Below are positions 8,997-18,691 of a stretch of DNA of 64,000 nt, piece after piece. The position numbers and the translations under genes were made by a program. The stretch spans positions 620,001 to 684,000 of the forward strand of contig NZ_BMSY01000003.1 in NCBI RefSeq assembly GCF_014649395.1, read 5' to 3'. The notes under the pieces were generated by a model that worked only from the letters and a program-made list of their open reading frames with translations, was not told the origin of the DNA and searched no databases. The stretch comes from Streptomyces aureoverticillatus (GTDB lineage: Bacteria; Actinomycetota; Actinomycetes; Streptomycetales; Streptomycetaceae). Each line of letters opens with the position of its first letter. The stretch's first letter is position 1.

Positions 8997-10394
8997 TCAT
9001 GCCGGACCGTCGCCGTTGTCGCTCGGTCCGGCCGACAGTTCAGCAAGTCGGCGGTGCTCGGCGGCCTTCTTCTCGTAGATCTCCGCCATCCGCAGGTGGT
9101 AATCGGGTTTGTCCTGTTCGTAGACGTCCGGGATGCCGTCCAGGTCGTCGTCGCGCTCCTCTTCCTCCCACAGCTTGCGGTACTTGACGTCGCGTACCTT
9201 CAGCAGGATTCCGGAGACGACGGCCGCTATCAGGGAGCCGATCAGCACGGCCGCCTTGATCTCGTCGGTGAGCAACGGGTTCTCGCTGAAGGCGAGTTCG
9301 CCGATGAGCAGGGAGACGGTGAAGCCGATGCCGGCGAGCGAGGCGACGGCGAACACGTCCGGCCAGGCCAGGTCCTCGTTCAGCTCGGCCTTGGTGAAGC
9401 GGGCGGCGAGCCAGGTGCCGCCGAAGATGCCGACGGCCTTGCCGACGACGAGGCCGAGCACCACGCCGAGGGTCTCCGGCTTGGTGAAGACATCGCCGAC
9501 CGCCCCGCCGGAGACGGCGACACCGGCGCTGAACAGCGCGAACAGCGGCACGGCGAGCCCGGCCGAGAGGGGGCGTACCAGATGCTCGATGTGCTCACCG
9601 GGGGAGTGCGACTCGCCCTCCTTCTTGTGGCAGCGCAGCATCAGGCCCATGGCGACACCGGCGATGGTGGCGTGGACGCCGCTGTTGTACATCAGGCCCC
9701 AGATGGCCAGGGCCAGCGGAACGTAGACGTACCAGCCGCGTACGCCCTTGCGGAGCAGCAGCCAGAAGACCGCGAGGCCGAGGACCGCGCCGCCGAGCGC
9801 CGCGAAGTTCAGGTCGTTGGTGAAGAAGATCGCGATGATGATGATCGCGAAGAGGTCGTCGACGACGGCGAGCGTCAGCAGGAAGGCGCGCAGCGCGGAC
9901 GGGAGCGAGGTGCCGATGACCGCGAGGACCGCGAGCGCGAAGGCGATGTCGGTCGCGGTCGGCACGGCCCAGCCGTCCGTCGAGCCGCCGCCGACGGTGT
10001 TCACCAGCGTGTAGACGAGCGCCGGTACAGCCATGCCGCAGATCGCGGCGATCACGGGCAGCGCGGCGGCCTTGGGGTCACGCAGATCGCCGGCGACGAG
10101 TTCGCGCTTGAGCTCGATGCCGGCGACGAAGAAGAAGATCGCGAGCAGCCCGTCGGCCGCCCAGTGCTGCAGCGAGAGGTCGAGGCCGAGCGAGCCGGGC
10201 CCGATGTGGAAGTCCCTGACGCTCTCGTAGCTCTCCTTGATCGGGGTGTTCGCCCAGATCAGTGCCGCGATGGCGGCGATGAGGAGCAGTACGCCACCGA
10301 CGGTCTCGGTCCGCAGCGCCTCCGCGACGAAATTGCGCTCGGGCAGGGAGAGGCGTCCGAGAACTTTGCGGTTGTTGCTGGTGGGCGCGGCCAC
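8997..10394 (-). CDS. nhaA: Na+/H+ antiporter NhaA
   Basis: 465 residues from a GTG at 10394, chosen over the ATG at 10433 because GGAGG lies at the right distance before it. Eleven or more membrane segments are visible. Key NhaA motifs are present: ELKRELVAGDLRD, PTATDIAFALAVLAVIG and VVDDLFAI with the two transport Asp residues. The protein exchanges sodium for protons in pH and salt homeostasis. The C-terminal 60 residues are an acidic, Lys-containing cytoplasmic tail longer than in E. coli NhaA. The gap before the holin gene (8883-8996) holds only degenerate GACTGACTGTCGC-type repeats. Confidence 0.95.
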   Translation of the reverse strand: MAAPTSNNRKVLGRLSLPERNFVAEALRTETVGGVLLLIAAIAALIWANTPIKESYESVRDFHIGPGSLGLDLSLQHWAADGLLAIFFFVAGIELKRELVAGDLRDPKAAALPVIAAICGMAVPALVYTLVNTVGGGSTDGWAVPTATDIAFALAVLAVIGTSLPSALRAFLLTLAVVDDLFAIIIIAIFFTNDLNFAALGGAVLGLAVFWLLLRKGVRGWYVYVPLALAIWGLMYNSGVHATIAGVAMGLMLRCHKKEGESHSPGEHIEHLVRPLSAGLAVPLFALFSAGVAVSGGAVGDVFTKPETLGVVLGLVVGKAVGIFGGTWLAARFTKAELNEDLAWPDVFAVASLAGIGFTVSLLIGELAFSENPLLTDEIKAAVLIGSLIAAVVSGILLKVRDVKYRKLWEEEERDDDLDGIPDVYEQDKPDYHLRMAEIYEKKAAEHRRLAELSAGPSDNGDGPA

Positions 10395-10550
10395 GAGAGT
10401 CGACCTCCGTCGGGTAGGCAGGGCTGAGCACATGCCGACCAGACTTCCCGGCGCACCTATGCGTTTCTTGTCGCGTTGTTGACGTTGATCCTTAGCTTAC
10501 CTAACCGTGCGCCTGGACTTATCCGGCGAATATCACACTAAACACAAAAG

Positions 10551-10581
10551 GGGCACCCGGCGCGGGTGGCGCCGGGTGCCC
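10551..10581 (-). terminator. Rho-independent terminator of acs
   Basis: Two perfect 13-base arms (GGGCACCCGGCGC and its complement) flank a 5-base loop. On the minus strand the hairpin is followed directly by CTTTTGTGTTT. It lies 18 bp beyond the acs stop codon. Confidence 0.85.
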
Positions 10582-10598
10582 TGAGGTGCTGAAGCGGA

Positions 10599-12557
10599 CT
10601 AGTCCTCGCTCGGCGCCGCCGGCAGCTTGGACTGGATCAGGTCCATGACGGACGAGTCCGTGAGCGTGGTCACGTCACCGAGCTGGCGGTTCTCCGCGAC
10701 GTCCCGCAGGAGCCGCCGCATGATCTTCCCGGAGCGCGTCTTCGGCAGCTCGGCCACCGGCAGGATCCGCTTGGGCTTGGCGATCGGCCCGAGCGTCGTC
10801 CCGACGTGGTTGCGCAGCCGGCCGACCAGCTCCGCGTCCTCCGCGTCGGCCGTGCCCCGCAGGATCACGAAGGCGACGATGGCCTGGCCCGTGGTCTCGT
10901 CGGCGGCGCCCACGACCGCGGCCTCGGCGACGGACGGGTGCGACACGAGCGCCGACTCGACCTCCGTGGTCGAGATGTTGTGCCCGGACACGAGCATGAC
11001 GTCGTCCACCCGGCCGAGCAGCCAGATGTCCCCGTCCTCGTCCTTCTTCGCGCCGTCCCCGGCGAAGTACTTGTCCTCGAAGCGCGACCAGTAGGTGTCG
11101 ATGAACCGCTGGTCGTCGCCCCAGATCGTGCGCAGCATGGACGGCCACGGCTCGGTCAGCACCAGATAGCCACCGCCGCCGTTCGGCACCTCGTTCGCCT
11201 CGTCGTCCACGACCGTCGCCGCGATCCCGGGCAGCGCCCGCTGCGCGGAGCCGGGCTTGGTCTCGGTCACGCCGGGCAGCGGCGAGATCATCATGGCGCC
11301 GGTCTCGGTCTGCCACCAGGTGTCCACGATCGGGCACTTGTCGGCGCCGATGTGCTTGCGATACCACATCCACGCCTCGGGGTTGATCGGCTCGCCGACC
11401 GAGCCGAGGACGCGCAGCGAGGACAGGTCGAACTTCGCGGGGATGTCGTCGCCCCACTTCATGAACGTACGAATCGCCGTCGGCGCCGTGTACAGGATCG
11501 TGACGCCGTACTTCTGCACGATCTCCCAGAACCGGCCCTGGTGCGGGGTGTCCGGCGTGCCCTCGTAGATCACCTGGGTCGCGCCGTTCGACAGCGGTCC
11601 GTACGTGATGTACGAGTGGCCGGTGACCCAGCCGATGTCGGCCGTGCACCAGTAGACGTCGGTCTCCGGCTTGAGGTCGAAGACCGCGTGGTGGGTGTAC
11701 GACGCCTGCGTCAGATAGCCGCCGGAGGTGTGCAGGATGCCCTTCGGCTTCCCCGTCGTCCCCGAGGTGTAGAGGATGAACAGCGGCTGCTCGGCCTCGA
11801 ACGCCTCGGGCGTGTGCTCCGCGGACTGCTTGCCGACGATGTCGTGCCACCACAGGTCACGGCCCTCGGTCCAGGCCACCTCCTGCTTGGTGCGCTGGAC
11901 GACGAGCACCTTCTCGACACCCTGTACGCGGCCGACGGCCTCGTCGACCGCGGGCTTCAGCGCGGACGGCTTGCCCCTGCGATAGCCGCCGTCGGCGGTG
12001 ATGACGAGCTTGGCGTCGGCGTCCTCGATGCGCGCGGCGATCGCGTCGGCGGAGAAGCCGCCGAAGACGACGGAGTGCGCGGCACCGATGCGGGCGCACG
12101 CCAGCATCGCCACGACCGCCTCGGGGATCATCGGCAGATAGACGGCGACCCGGTCGCCCTTGGTGATCCCCAGCTCCGTCAGGGCGTTGGCCGCGCGGCT
12201 GACCTCGTCCTTGAGCTCGGCGTAGGTGATGGCCCGGCTGTCGCCGGGCTCACCCTCGAAGTGGATGGCCACCCGGTCGCCGTGGCCCGCCTCGACGTGG
12301 CGGTCCACGCAGTTGTACGCGACGTTCAGCCGGCCGTCCTTGAACCACTTGGCGAACGGCGGGTTCGACCAGTCGAGCGTCTCGGTCGGTTCGGTGGCCC
12401 AGGTCAGCCGACGGGCCTGCTCGGCCCAGAAGCCGAGCCTGTCAGCCTTGGCCTGCTCGTACGCCTCCGCCGTGACATTGGCGTGCGCCGCCAGCTCGGC
12501 CGGTGGCGCGAACCTGCGCTCCTCACGAAGCAGGTTGGCCAGGCTTTCGTTGCTCAC
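10599..12557 (-). CDS. acs: Acetyl-CoA synthetase (AMP-forming)
   Basis: 652 residues, normal for Acs. The start is a GTG at 12557 (VSNESLANLL) because GGGAG lies before it; the in-frame codons upstream are not needed. Motifs: YTSGTTGKPKG at about residue 260 (AMP binding), WWQTETGA, and PKTRSGKIMRR near residue 610 with the catalytic Lys that is acetylated to switch the enzyme off in other bacteria. It activates acetate to acetyl-CoA through acetyl-AMP. A strong terminator follows the gene. It is monocistronic here. Confidence 0.96.
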   Translation of the reverse strand: MSNESLANLLREERRFAPPAELAAHANVTAEAYEQAKADRLGFWAEQARRLTWATEPTETLDWSNPPFAKWFKDGRLNVAYNCVDRHVEAGHGDRVAIHFEGEPGDSRAITYAELKDEVSRAANALTELGITKGDRVAVYLPMIPEAVVAMLACARIGAAHSVVFGGFSADAIAARIEDADAKLVITADGGYRRGKPSALKPAVDEAVGRVQGVEKVLVVQRTKQEVAWTEGRDLWWHDIVGKQSAEHTPEAFEAEQPLFILYTSGTTGKPKGILHTSGGYLTQASYTHHAVFDLKPETDVYWCTADIGWVTGHSYITYGPLSNGATQVIYEGTPDTPHQGRFWEIVQKYGVTILYTAPTAIRTFMKWGDDIPAKFDLSSLRVLGSVGEPINPEAWMWYRKHIGADKCPIVDTWWQTETGAMMISPLPGVTETKPGSAQRALPGIAATVVDDEANEVPNGGGGYLVLTEPWPSMLRTIWGDDQRFIDTYWSRFEDKYFAGDGAKKDEDGDIWLLGRVDDVMLVSGHNISTTEVESALVSHPSVAEAAVVGAADETTGQAIVAFVILRGTADAEDAELVGRLRNHVGTTLGPIAKPKRILPVAELPKTRSGKIMRRLLRDVAENRQLGDVTTLTDSSVMDLIQSKLPAAPSED

Positions 12558-12648
12558 GACATCTCCCTTTCCCAGGGTGTCCGTTGTGTCCCAGGCCACA
12601 GCTCATCAGACACCCGGCCCCGGTGACAAGGGCTTGCCGAAAATTGGT

Positions 12649-15021
12649 TTAGACCTCTACCGGGCGGGTGGGGGTGACCTGGCTGAACACCTCACCAGGT
12701 GCCTGCCCCGCAGGTGCCGTCCCACCCTCTTCCGCACCTCCTTCCGCGCTCTCGGCCAGCAGATATGCCTGTGCCTCGCCCACGTGGAAGTACATCCCGT
12801 GCAGTTCCAGGGAGCCCTCGGCGAGCCGCCGCGCGACCGCCTCGTGGGCCCGCAGGTGCTCCAACTGCTGCACGACGTTGGTGAGGCAGAGCTGCTCGAC
12901 GGCGTCGGCGGGGGCGCGGCCGGCGATGCGGGGCCGCCCGGCCGTCCTGCCCACGAGCTCTTGCTCCGCCATCCGCCGCAGGCTGGGCAGCCCGTGCCGC
13001 AGCCACCGCTTGAGGGGTGTCGCCGCTCCGGTCGGCGGCGAACTGAGCAGCGCCTGCATGGCCCCGCAGCCCGAATGCCCGCACACGGTGATGGACTTGA
13101 CCTGCAGTACGTCCACCGCGTACTCGATCGCCGCCGCCACCGAGTCGTCGCCGCTCTCGGCGCCCGGCAGCGGCACCAGATTGCCCACGTTGCGCACGAC
13201 GAACAGGTCCCCCGGGCCGCTGGACGTGATCATCGACGTGACGACGCGGGAGTCCGCGCAGGTCAGGAAGAGCTGCACGGGCCGCTGGCCCTCGCGCGCG
13301 AGCCGGGCCAGCTCGCCGCGCACGCGCGGCGCGGTGTGCTGCTGGAACGCGCTGATGCCCTTGGCCAGTTGATGCTGCTCGCGGCCGTCGGCCCGGGGGG
13401 CCTCCTGAGGGGTGTCGCACTGGTGGTTGCGCCACGGCGTCCAGGGGCGGCAGCCGCAGTGGGCCGTGGCCGCCGGCTCGGTGATGCGCTGTCCGCCGCG
13501 GCCGGTGACCTCGGCGCTGCCCCCTTGCGCGGCATGCGCGTCCAGCCAGCTGTTCAGCGTCTCGTACGCCGCGTGGTCCATGAAGGAGCCGTCCAGCTCC
13601 ACGACCGCGTGTGCCCGCTGGGGGATGTGGTGCAGGCAGCGGCTCAGCCGGGGCACCGCGAGAAACGTCAACTGCCCGCGCACATGTACGTGGTGGACGC
13701 CCTCCGAGTCCTCCTCGCAGGTGATCCGGGTGCGGGCGAGGCGGTGCAGGGCGACGGCGACGGCGACCGCGACGCCGACGGCCACGCCTTCCAGGACCCC
13801 GAACAGGGAGACGCCGAGGGTGGTGACGACATACACCAGGATTTCGCGGTGGCGGGTGACGCTGCGGATGTGGTTGAGGCTGACCATCTGGATGCCGATG
13901 GCCATGACCAGCGCGGCGAGCGCGGCCAGCGGGATCAGTTCGAGGACGGGCACGAGCAGCAGGGCGGCTACTACTACCCAAACGCCGTGCAGCATCGTGG
14001 AGTTCCTGCTGACGGCACCGGCGCGGACATTGGCCACGCTGCGGACCGCGACTCCGGCGATCGGCAGCCCGCCGAGCGCCCCGGACACGATGTTCGCGGC
14101 GCCCTGGCCGCGCAGCTCGCGGTCGAGGTCGGAGCGGCCGACGCCCGGCGCGGATCCCGGGCGGGCGACCGTGAGCTTGTCGATGGCGACCGCGCCGAGC
14201 AGCGACTGCACGCCGCACACCAGCGTGATGGTGAGCACGGCCGCGACGAGCCCGAGCACGGGCCCCTCGGGCAGGCCCACGAGGGCGTGACTGCGCCATG
14301 AGGGCAACTCGACCTTGTCCAGGCGCAGATGGGCGAAGCCGGCGAGCGCGGTGGCCGCGGTCACCGCGACCAGGGGCGCGGGGACGGTCCGGGCGACCCG
14401 GCCGGCCCGCCCGGGAAGCCGTGGCCACAGGGCCAGGGCGAGCAGCGTCAGGAGGCTGATCGACAGCGCGGCCGGGTGCAGGTCGGCCAGTTGGGCGGGC
14501 AGGGCGCCGAGGTTGGCGGTCACGGAGCTCTGCGGTGTGCCGCCGAGCACGATGTGCAGCTGGGCGATGGCGATGGTGACGCCGATGCCGGCGAGCATGC
14601 CGTGGACGACGGCCGGGCTGACGGCGAGCGCGGTGCGTGCCACGCGCAGGCAGCCGAGGCCGACTTGGGCGAGTCCAGCGAGGACGGTGATGGCGCAGGT
14701 CGTCCGCCATCCGTACCGCTGGATGAGGTCGGCGGTGACGACCGTGAGGCCGGCGGCGGGGCCGCTGACCTGGAGCGGGGCCCCGCCGAGGCGGCCCGCG
14801 ACGAGTCCGCCGACGGCGGCGGCGACCAGGCCCGCCTGGAGCGGCGCGCCGGTCGCGAGGGCGATGCCGAGGGACAGCGGCAGGGCGATCAGGAAGACGG
14901 CGACGGACGCGGACACGTCGGCGCCGGCGATGCGGAATCTCTTGCGCGGCGGCGCGTGGGGCTGCTGGGCGCGTGGGCCGTGAGCCGAGTCGGTGTCGCT
15001 GGTGGGGGCGCAAGCAGTCAT
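12649..15021 (-). CDS. SulP-family anion transporter fused to beta-carbonic anhydrase
   Basis: 790 residues from an ATG at 15021 with GGAGGAG upstream. Residues about 30-410 are a multi-span SulP/SLC26 transporter (ADVSASVAVFLIALPLSLG; GLPIAGVAVRSVANVRAG). A STAS-like cytoplasmic domain follows (about 430-520), then a beta-class carbonic anhydrase with zinc ligands in CADSRV (about residue 589) and HSGCGAMQ (about 649). The fusion suggests coupling of bicarbonate uptake to CO2 hydration at the membrane. Such SulP-CA fusions are known in actinobacteria. It is divergent from the lipoprotein gene across 299 bp with no other feature. Confidence 0.92.
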   Translation of the reverse strand: MTACAPTSDTDSAHGPRAQQPHAPPRKRFRIAGADVSASVAVFLIALPLSLGIALATGAPLQAGLVAAAVGGLVAGRLGGAPLQVSGPAAGLTVVTADLIQRYGWRTTCAITVLAGLAQVGLGCLRVARTALAVSPAVVHGMLAGIGVTIAIAQLHIVLGGTPQSSVTANLGALPAQLADLHPAALSISLLTLLALALWPRLPGRAGRVARTVPAPLVAVTAATALAGFAHLRLDKVELPSWRSHALVGLPEGPVLGLVAAVLTITLVCGVQSLLGAVAIDKLTVARPGSAPGVGRSDLDRELRGQGAANIVSGALGGLPIAGVAVRSVANVRAGAVSRNSTMLHGVWVVVAALLLVPVLELIPLAALAALVMAIGIQMVSLNHIRSVTRHREILVYVVTTLGVSLFGVLEGVAVGVAVAVAVALHRLARTRITCEEDSEGVHHVHVRGQLTFLAVPRLSRCLHHIPQRAHAVVELDGSFMDHAAYETLNSWLDAHAAQGGSAEVTGRGGQRITEPAATAHCGCRPWTPWRNHQCDTPQEAPRADGREQHQLAKGISAFQQHTAPRVRGELARLAREGQRPVQLFLTCADSRVVTSMITSSGPGDLFVVRNVGNLVPLPGAESGDDSVAAAIEYAVDVLQVKSITVCGHSGCGAMQALLSSPPTGAATPLKRWLRHGLPSLRRMAEQELVGRTAGRPRIAGRAPADAVEQLCLTNVVQQLEHLRAHEAVARRLAEGSLELHGMYFHVGEAQAYLLAESAEGGAEEGGTAPAGQAPGEVFSQVTPTRPVEV

Positions 15022-15320
15022 GTTTCCCGTCTCCTCCGGGGCAGCGCGGTCGCGGAACAAGGGGTCCTCCGGCGAGCGGCCGGAGGGCGGGTCGCGGCCG
15101 TGGGTCACGGCGTTGCAGCGGCGGGATGTATCAACTCTCGGTAAACGAATCGTAATGCTGAGTAAAGCTCGTGTCAGGACCTTCCCGGCAAATGGGGCAG
15201 GCGATCACTCCAAGGGGTGAATAAAAATGCTTATCGGCTTGTCGTGATACGTCCCCTGCGCCGCCATGTGAAGTTGCTTCCGTTCTGTCCCGACTTGCAA
15301 CGGAAGAAGGTGGGCGGGAG

Positions 15321-16613
15321 ATGGCCGCCAACCCAAGGACTGGGGCGGGGGCGCGGCGGACGGCCGCGGGCCTCGCCGCACTCATGGTCTGCACGGCGGC
15401 CCTGGCCGGGTGTGCCGACGACTCACCGGGCGACAAAAGGGGCGCGCAGGGGGCGAAGAAGCCCGCCGGTGCTCCGGCGCCCAAGGCGGCGGTCCGCATG
15501 ATCGGGGACGGCTCCACCGCGTTCACCGGTCAGCAGCCGCTGCTGCCCAGACCCGAGCGCCTCAGACCGGGCCAGAAACCCCCGCAGTTCGTGGTGTTCT
15601 CCTGGGACGGCGCGGGTGAGGACGGCCAGAAGCTGTTCTCCCACTTCCGCAAGGTCGCGAAGCGGAACAACGCCACGATGACGTACTTCCTCAGCGGCGT
15701 GTACATGCTTCCCGAGGAGAAGCGCCGGCTCTACAAGCCGCCGCAGCACCTGGAGGGCAGCTCGGACATCGGCTTCAACGACCGCCAGGGAATCAAGGAC
15801 ACCGTGGACCAGCTCCGCGGCGCCTGGCTCGAGGGAAACGAGATCGGCACCCACTTCAACGGCCACTTCTGCGGCACGGGCCGGGGCGTCGGCGAGTGGT
15901 CGGTCGACGACTGGAAGAGCGAGATCAGCCAGGCCAAGTCCTTCGTGAAGGCATGGAAGACCAACACGGGCTTGAAGAAGGCGGCGCCACTGCCCTTCGA
16001 CTACGACCGCGAACTCATCGGCGCCCGCACTCCCTGCCTCGAAGGCCGCACCAACTTCATGCGCGCGGCCCGCGAACTCGGCTTCCGCTACGACACCAGC
16101 GGCGTGAACAACCAGCTATGGCCCAAGAAGAAGGAGGGCCTGTGGGACCTGTCGATGCAGCTCGTGCCGGTCCCGGGCCGCGGCTTCGAGACGCTCACCA
16201 TGGACTACAACTTCATGGTGAACCAGTCGGGTTCGACCTCCCAGGGTGACCCGGACAAGCATGAGTACTGGGGCGACCAGATGCGTGACGGCCTGCTCCA
16301 GGGCTTCAGGCGCGCCTACAACGGCAACCGCGCCCCCTTGATCATCGGCAACCACTTCGAGTCGTGGAACGGCGGCGCGTACATGCGCGCCATCGAGGAG
16401 ACCATCGAGCGCGTCTGCACCAAGCGCGAGGTGCGCTGCGTGTCCTTCCGGCAGCTCGCCGACTGGCTGGACGCGCAGGACCCCCAGGTCCTCGACAAGC
16501 TGACCCGGCTCGGAGTCGGCCAGGCCCCGAAGGAGGGCTGGCGCCCCTATCTGTCCGCCAGGCCCGCCCCGGCGCCCAAGGGAGTCCCGGGCGCGGAGCC
16601 GGCCAAGCAGTGA
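15321..16613 (+). CDS. Polysaccharide-deacetylase-like lipoprotein
   Basis: 430 residues. A signal sequence ends in a lipobox (AALAGC, Cys about 31), so it should be anchored outside the membrane. The rest resembles a divergent NodB fold: FSWDGAGED near residue 95 in the place of the first catalytic Asp, and GNEIGTHFNGHFC with the H-x3-H-type metal ligands near residue 178. Several Cys near residues 185, 240 and 370 may form disulfides. The likely activity is deacetylation or a related step on a cell-surface glycan, which is inferred. It is convergent with the ATPase gene. Confidence 0.75.
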   Translation: MAANPRTGAGARRTAAGLAALMVCTAALAGCADDSPGDKRGAQGAKKPAGAPAPKAAVRMIGDGSTAFTGQQPLLPRPERLRPGQKPPQFVVFSWDGAGEDGQKLFSHFRKVAKRNNATMTYFLSGVYMLPEEKRRLYKPPQHLEGSSDIGFNDRQGIKDTVDQLRGAWLEGNEIGTHFNGHFCGTGRGVGEWSVDDWKSEISQAKSFVKAWKTNTGLKKAAPLPFDYDRELIGARTPCLEGRTNFMRAARELGFRYDTSGVNNQLWPKKKEGLWDLSMQLVPVPGRGFETLTMDYNFMVNQSGSTSQGDPDKHEYWGDQMRDGLLQGFRRAYNGNRAPLIIGNHFESWNGGAYMRAIEETIERVCTKREVRCVSFRQLADWLDAQDPQVLDKLTRLGVGQAPKEGWRPYLSARPAPAPKGVPGAEPAKQ

Positions 16614-17603
16614 TCAGGCCGTAGCGGCGGCGGGGCACTCACGCAGGACGAAGTCGGGGTCGACCTGGGCGGCCAGGTCGACACCGGTCCGCTCGTTGCC
16701 CCAACTCCGCGCGTTCTTCAGGTGGAAGTGGACCATCTGGCGGGTGTAACGCTCCCAGTCGCGGCTGTCGTACGTGGCGTCGGCCGCCGCCTGGAGCGTC
16801 TTCAGGGCGAGGTGGTTGCCCTCCTCCAGGAGCGCGAACCGGGGTGGACGGCCCTTCTCCATGGAGCGCACCCAGTCGGAGTGCCCGACGGTCACCAGGA
16901 GGTCGTCGCCGACCTGCTCGCGCAGGAAGTCGATGTCGTCCTGGCCCTGCACCTTGTTGCCCACGACCTTGAGGGCGACGCCGAAGTCGCGTGCGTATTC
17001 CTTGTACTGGCGATAGACGGAGACCCCCTTCCGGGTCGGCTCGGCGACGAGGAACGTCATGTCGAAGCGGGTGAACATCCCGGAGGCGAAGGAGTCCGAG
17101 CCCGCGGTCATGTCGACCACCGCGTACTCGTCGCGGCCGTCGACCAGGTGGTTCAGGAGCAGTTCGACCGCTCCCGTCTTGGAGTGGTAGCAGGCGACAC
17201 CGAGGTCGGCTTCGGTGAACGGCCCGGTGACCATCAAACGCACGGCGCCGCCGTCGAGTTCCACGGCCCGCGCACACGTCTCGTACACCACGTTCTCCTC
17301 GCAGACCCGCAGCAGTCGCGAGCCCGCGCCGGGCGGGGTCGTCTTGATCATCGAGTCCGCGCCGGCGATGCGCGGGTTGGTGCCGCGCAGATAGTCCTTG
17401 ATCAGCGGCAGCCGCCCGCCCATCGCGGGCAGCTCGGCGGCCTGCTCCTCGTCGAGTCCGAGGGCGGCGCCCAGGTGCTGGTTGATGTCGGCGTCCACCG
17501 CGATGACCGGGGCACCGGCGGCGGCGAGGTGTCGGATGAAGAGCGAGGACAGCGTGGTCTTGCCGCTGCCGCCCTTCCCCACGAAAGCGATCTTCATGTT
17601 CAT
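16614..17603 (-). CDS. CooC/MinD-like ATP-binding protein
   Basis: 329 residues. The N-terminus carries a deviant Walker A, KGGSGKTT, then VDADINQHLG (switch I) and VVDMTAGSDSFASG (Walker B region). This is the SIMIBI class of CooC, ArsA and MinD, which work as dimers in metal insertion or positioning. A Cys in LRVCEENVVYETCA could bind metal as in CooC. It is convergent with the lipoprotein, the two stops being adjacent. The partner is not visible here. Confidence 0.8.
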   Translation of the reverse strand: MNMKIAFVGKGGSGKTTLSSLFIRHLAAAGAPVIAVDADINQHLGAALGLDEEQAAELPAMGGRLPLIKDYLRGTNPRIAGADSMIKTTPPGAGSRLLRVCEENVVYETCARAVELDGGAVRLMVTGPFTEADLGVACYHSKTGAVELLLNHLVDGRDEYAVVDMTAGSDSFASGMFTRFDMTFLVAEPTRKGVSVYRQYKEYARDFGVALKVVGNKVQGQDDIDFLREQVGDDLLVTVGHSDWVRSMEKGRPPRFALLEEGNHLALKTLQAAADATYDSRDWERYTRQMVHFHLKNARSWGNERTGVDLAAQVDPDFVLRECPAAATA

Positions 17604-17706
17604 GTAGCGTAGCCGCGCCCTCTTGCGCGGGGCGCTGTTCGAGAGAAGAGAGCGCCGGTTCGCGTGAAGAAGACCACTCCTTCGTGGCGTGTGTGCCGGT
17701 GGTGCG

Positions 17707-17719
17707 TAGGGTCGTACTC
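17707..17719 (+). promoter_or_regulatory. -10 element for leaderless Fic-like gene
   Basis: TAGGGT followed by seven bases and then the ATG at 17720. No Shine-Dalgarno sequence is present, so transcription probably starts at the start codon. Confidence 0.35.
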
Positions 17720-18535
17720 ATGAGTACGAAAGCCGATCCGCTGATGGCCCTGGGCACGTTGCCCGGCGTCGCCGACTCCGTGGACTCCGTGCGCAAGGCC
17801 GTCGACCGGGTCTACGGCCACCGGATCATGCGGCGCCGCAGCACTGAGGTGACCGCCGAGGCGGCGCTGCGCGGTGCGCGTGGCTCCGCGGCGCTGTCCG
17901 GTGCCGAGTGGGCGCTGGAGGAGGTCCGCAGGCGCAGCGACTTCGGCGGCGAGGGCGACGCGCGTGTGATGGGCGCCGCGTTGCGGCTGACCGCCGAGGC
18001 GGGGCAGCTCCTGAGCATCTGGCGGCAGTCTCCGCTGCGGGTCCTGGCACGCCTGCACCTGGTCGCCGCGGCCGACGCCGACGAGACCGCGGGCCGGCCG
18101 CGGCTCGCCGGCGAGCCGGTCGAAGAGCCGCTGATCGAGCTGGAGTTGCCGGACGCGGAGGAGGTGGCGGGGCGCCTCGAAGGGCTCGCGCAGCTCGTCA
18201 TCGCGGGAAGCGCGGCGCCGGCTCTGGTGACGGCGGCCGTGGTGCACGGCGAACTGGCGGCTCTGCGGCCCTTCGGCTCGTACAACGGCCTGGTGGCGCG
18301 CGCGGCCGAGCGCGTCGTCCTGGTGGGCAGCGGCCTCGACCCGAAGTCCATCTGCCCGGCCGAGGCGGGCCACGCGGAGCTGGGGCGCGCGGCCTACGCG
18401 GGTGCCCTGGAGGGGTACGCGTCCGGCACGCCGGAGGGCATGGCCGCCTGGATCGCCCACTGCGGCAAGGCGGTTGAGCTGGGTGCCAGGGAGTCGACGG
18501 CGGTGTGCGAGGCGCTGCAGCGGGGCGCGGCGTGA
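17720..18535 (+). CDS. Fic-domain-like protein with degenerate active site
   Basis: 271 residues from an ATG at 17720 (MSTKADPLMALG). The C-terminal half contains AALRPFGSYNGLVARAAER, which aligns with the Fic motif HPFxxGNGRxxR, but the catalytic His is Arg and the GNGR core is YNGL. It is therefore unlikely to transfer AMP. Proteins like this are often labelled oxidoreductase in Streptomyces, without sequence support seen here. The N-terminal half is helical (DSVRKAVDRVYGHRIMRRR). It is divergent from the CooC-like ATPase, 116 bp apart. Confidence 0.7.
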   Translation: MSTKADPLMALGTLPGVADSVDSVRKAVDRVYGHRIMRRRSTEVTAEAALRGARGSAALSGAEWALEEVRRRSDFGGEGDARVMGAALRLTAEAGQLLSIWRQSPLRVLARLHLVAAADADETAGRPRLAGEPVEEPLIELELPDAEEVAGRLEGLAQLVIAGSAAPALVTAAVVHGELAALRPFGSYNGLVARAAERVVLVGSGLDPKSICPAEAGHAELGRAAYAGALEGYASGTPEGMAAWIAHCGKAVELGARESTAVCEALQRGAA

Positions 18536-18644
18536 GGGGCGCGGCGTGGTGCCCCGCGAAGGGTGTGACGTAGCAGCGTACGGGGGATGCGACGTGGCGC
18601 CGCAGGACGGGGCGCGGTCGGCGTGACGGGCCCTGAACAGGGTT

Positions 18645-18672
18645 GCGGCGGTACGAGAATTCGTACCGCCGC
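18645..18672. terminator. Perfect 12-bp hairpin, probable bidirectional terminator
   Basis: GCGGCGGTACGA, four loop bases, then its exact complement. It lies 110 bp after the Fic-like gene and just beyond a small minus-strand ORF. No long T-run follows on either strand. Confidence 0.6.
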
Positions 18673-18691
18673 TGGCATGTTCACCGGGTTA

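Noticed and set aside
10487..10505. DmdR/IdeR iron box upstream of nhaA
   Set aside because: Only the right half (GCTTACCTAA) fits; the left half has little match.
10806..12626. 606-codon ORF opposite acs
   Set aside because: It is the antisense shadow of acs, produced by high GC; no domain, and acs is certain.
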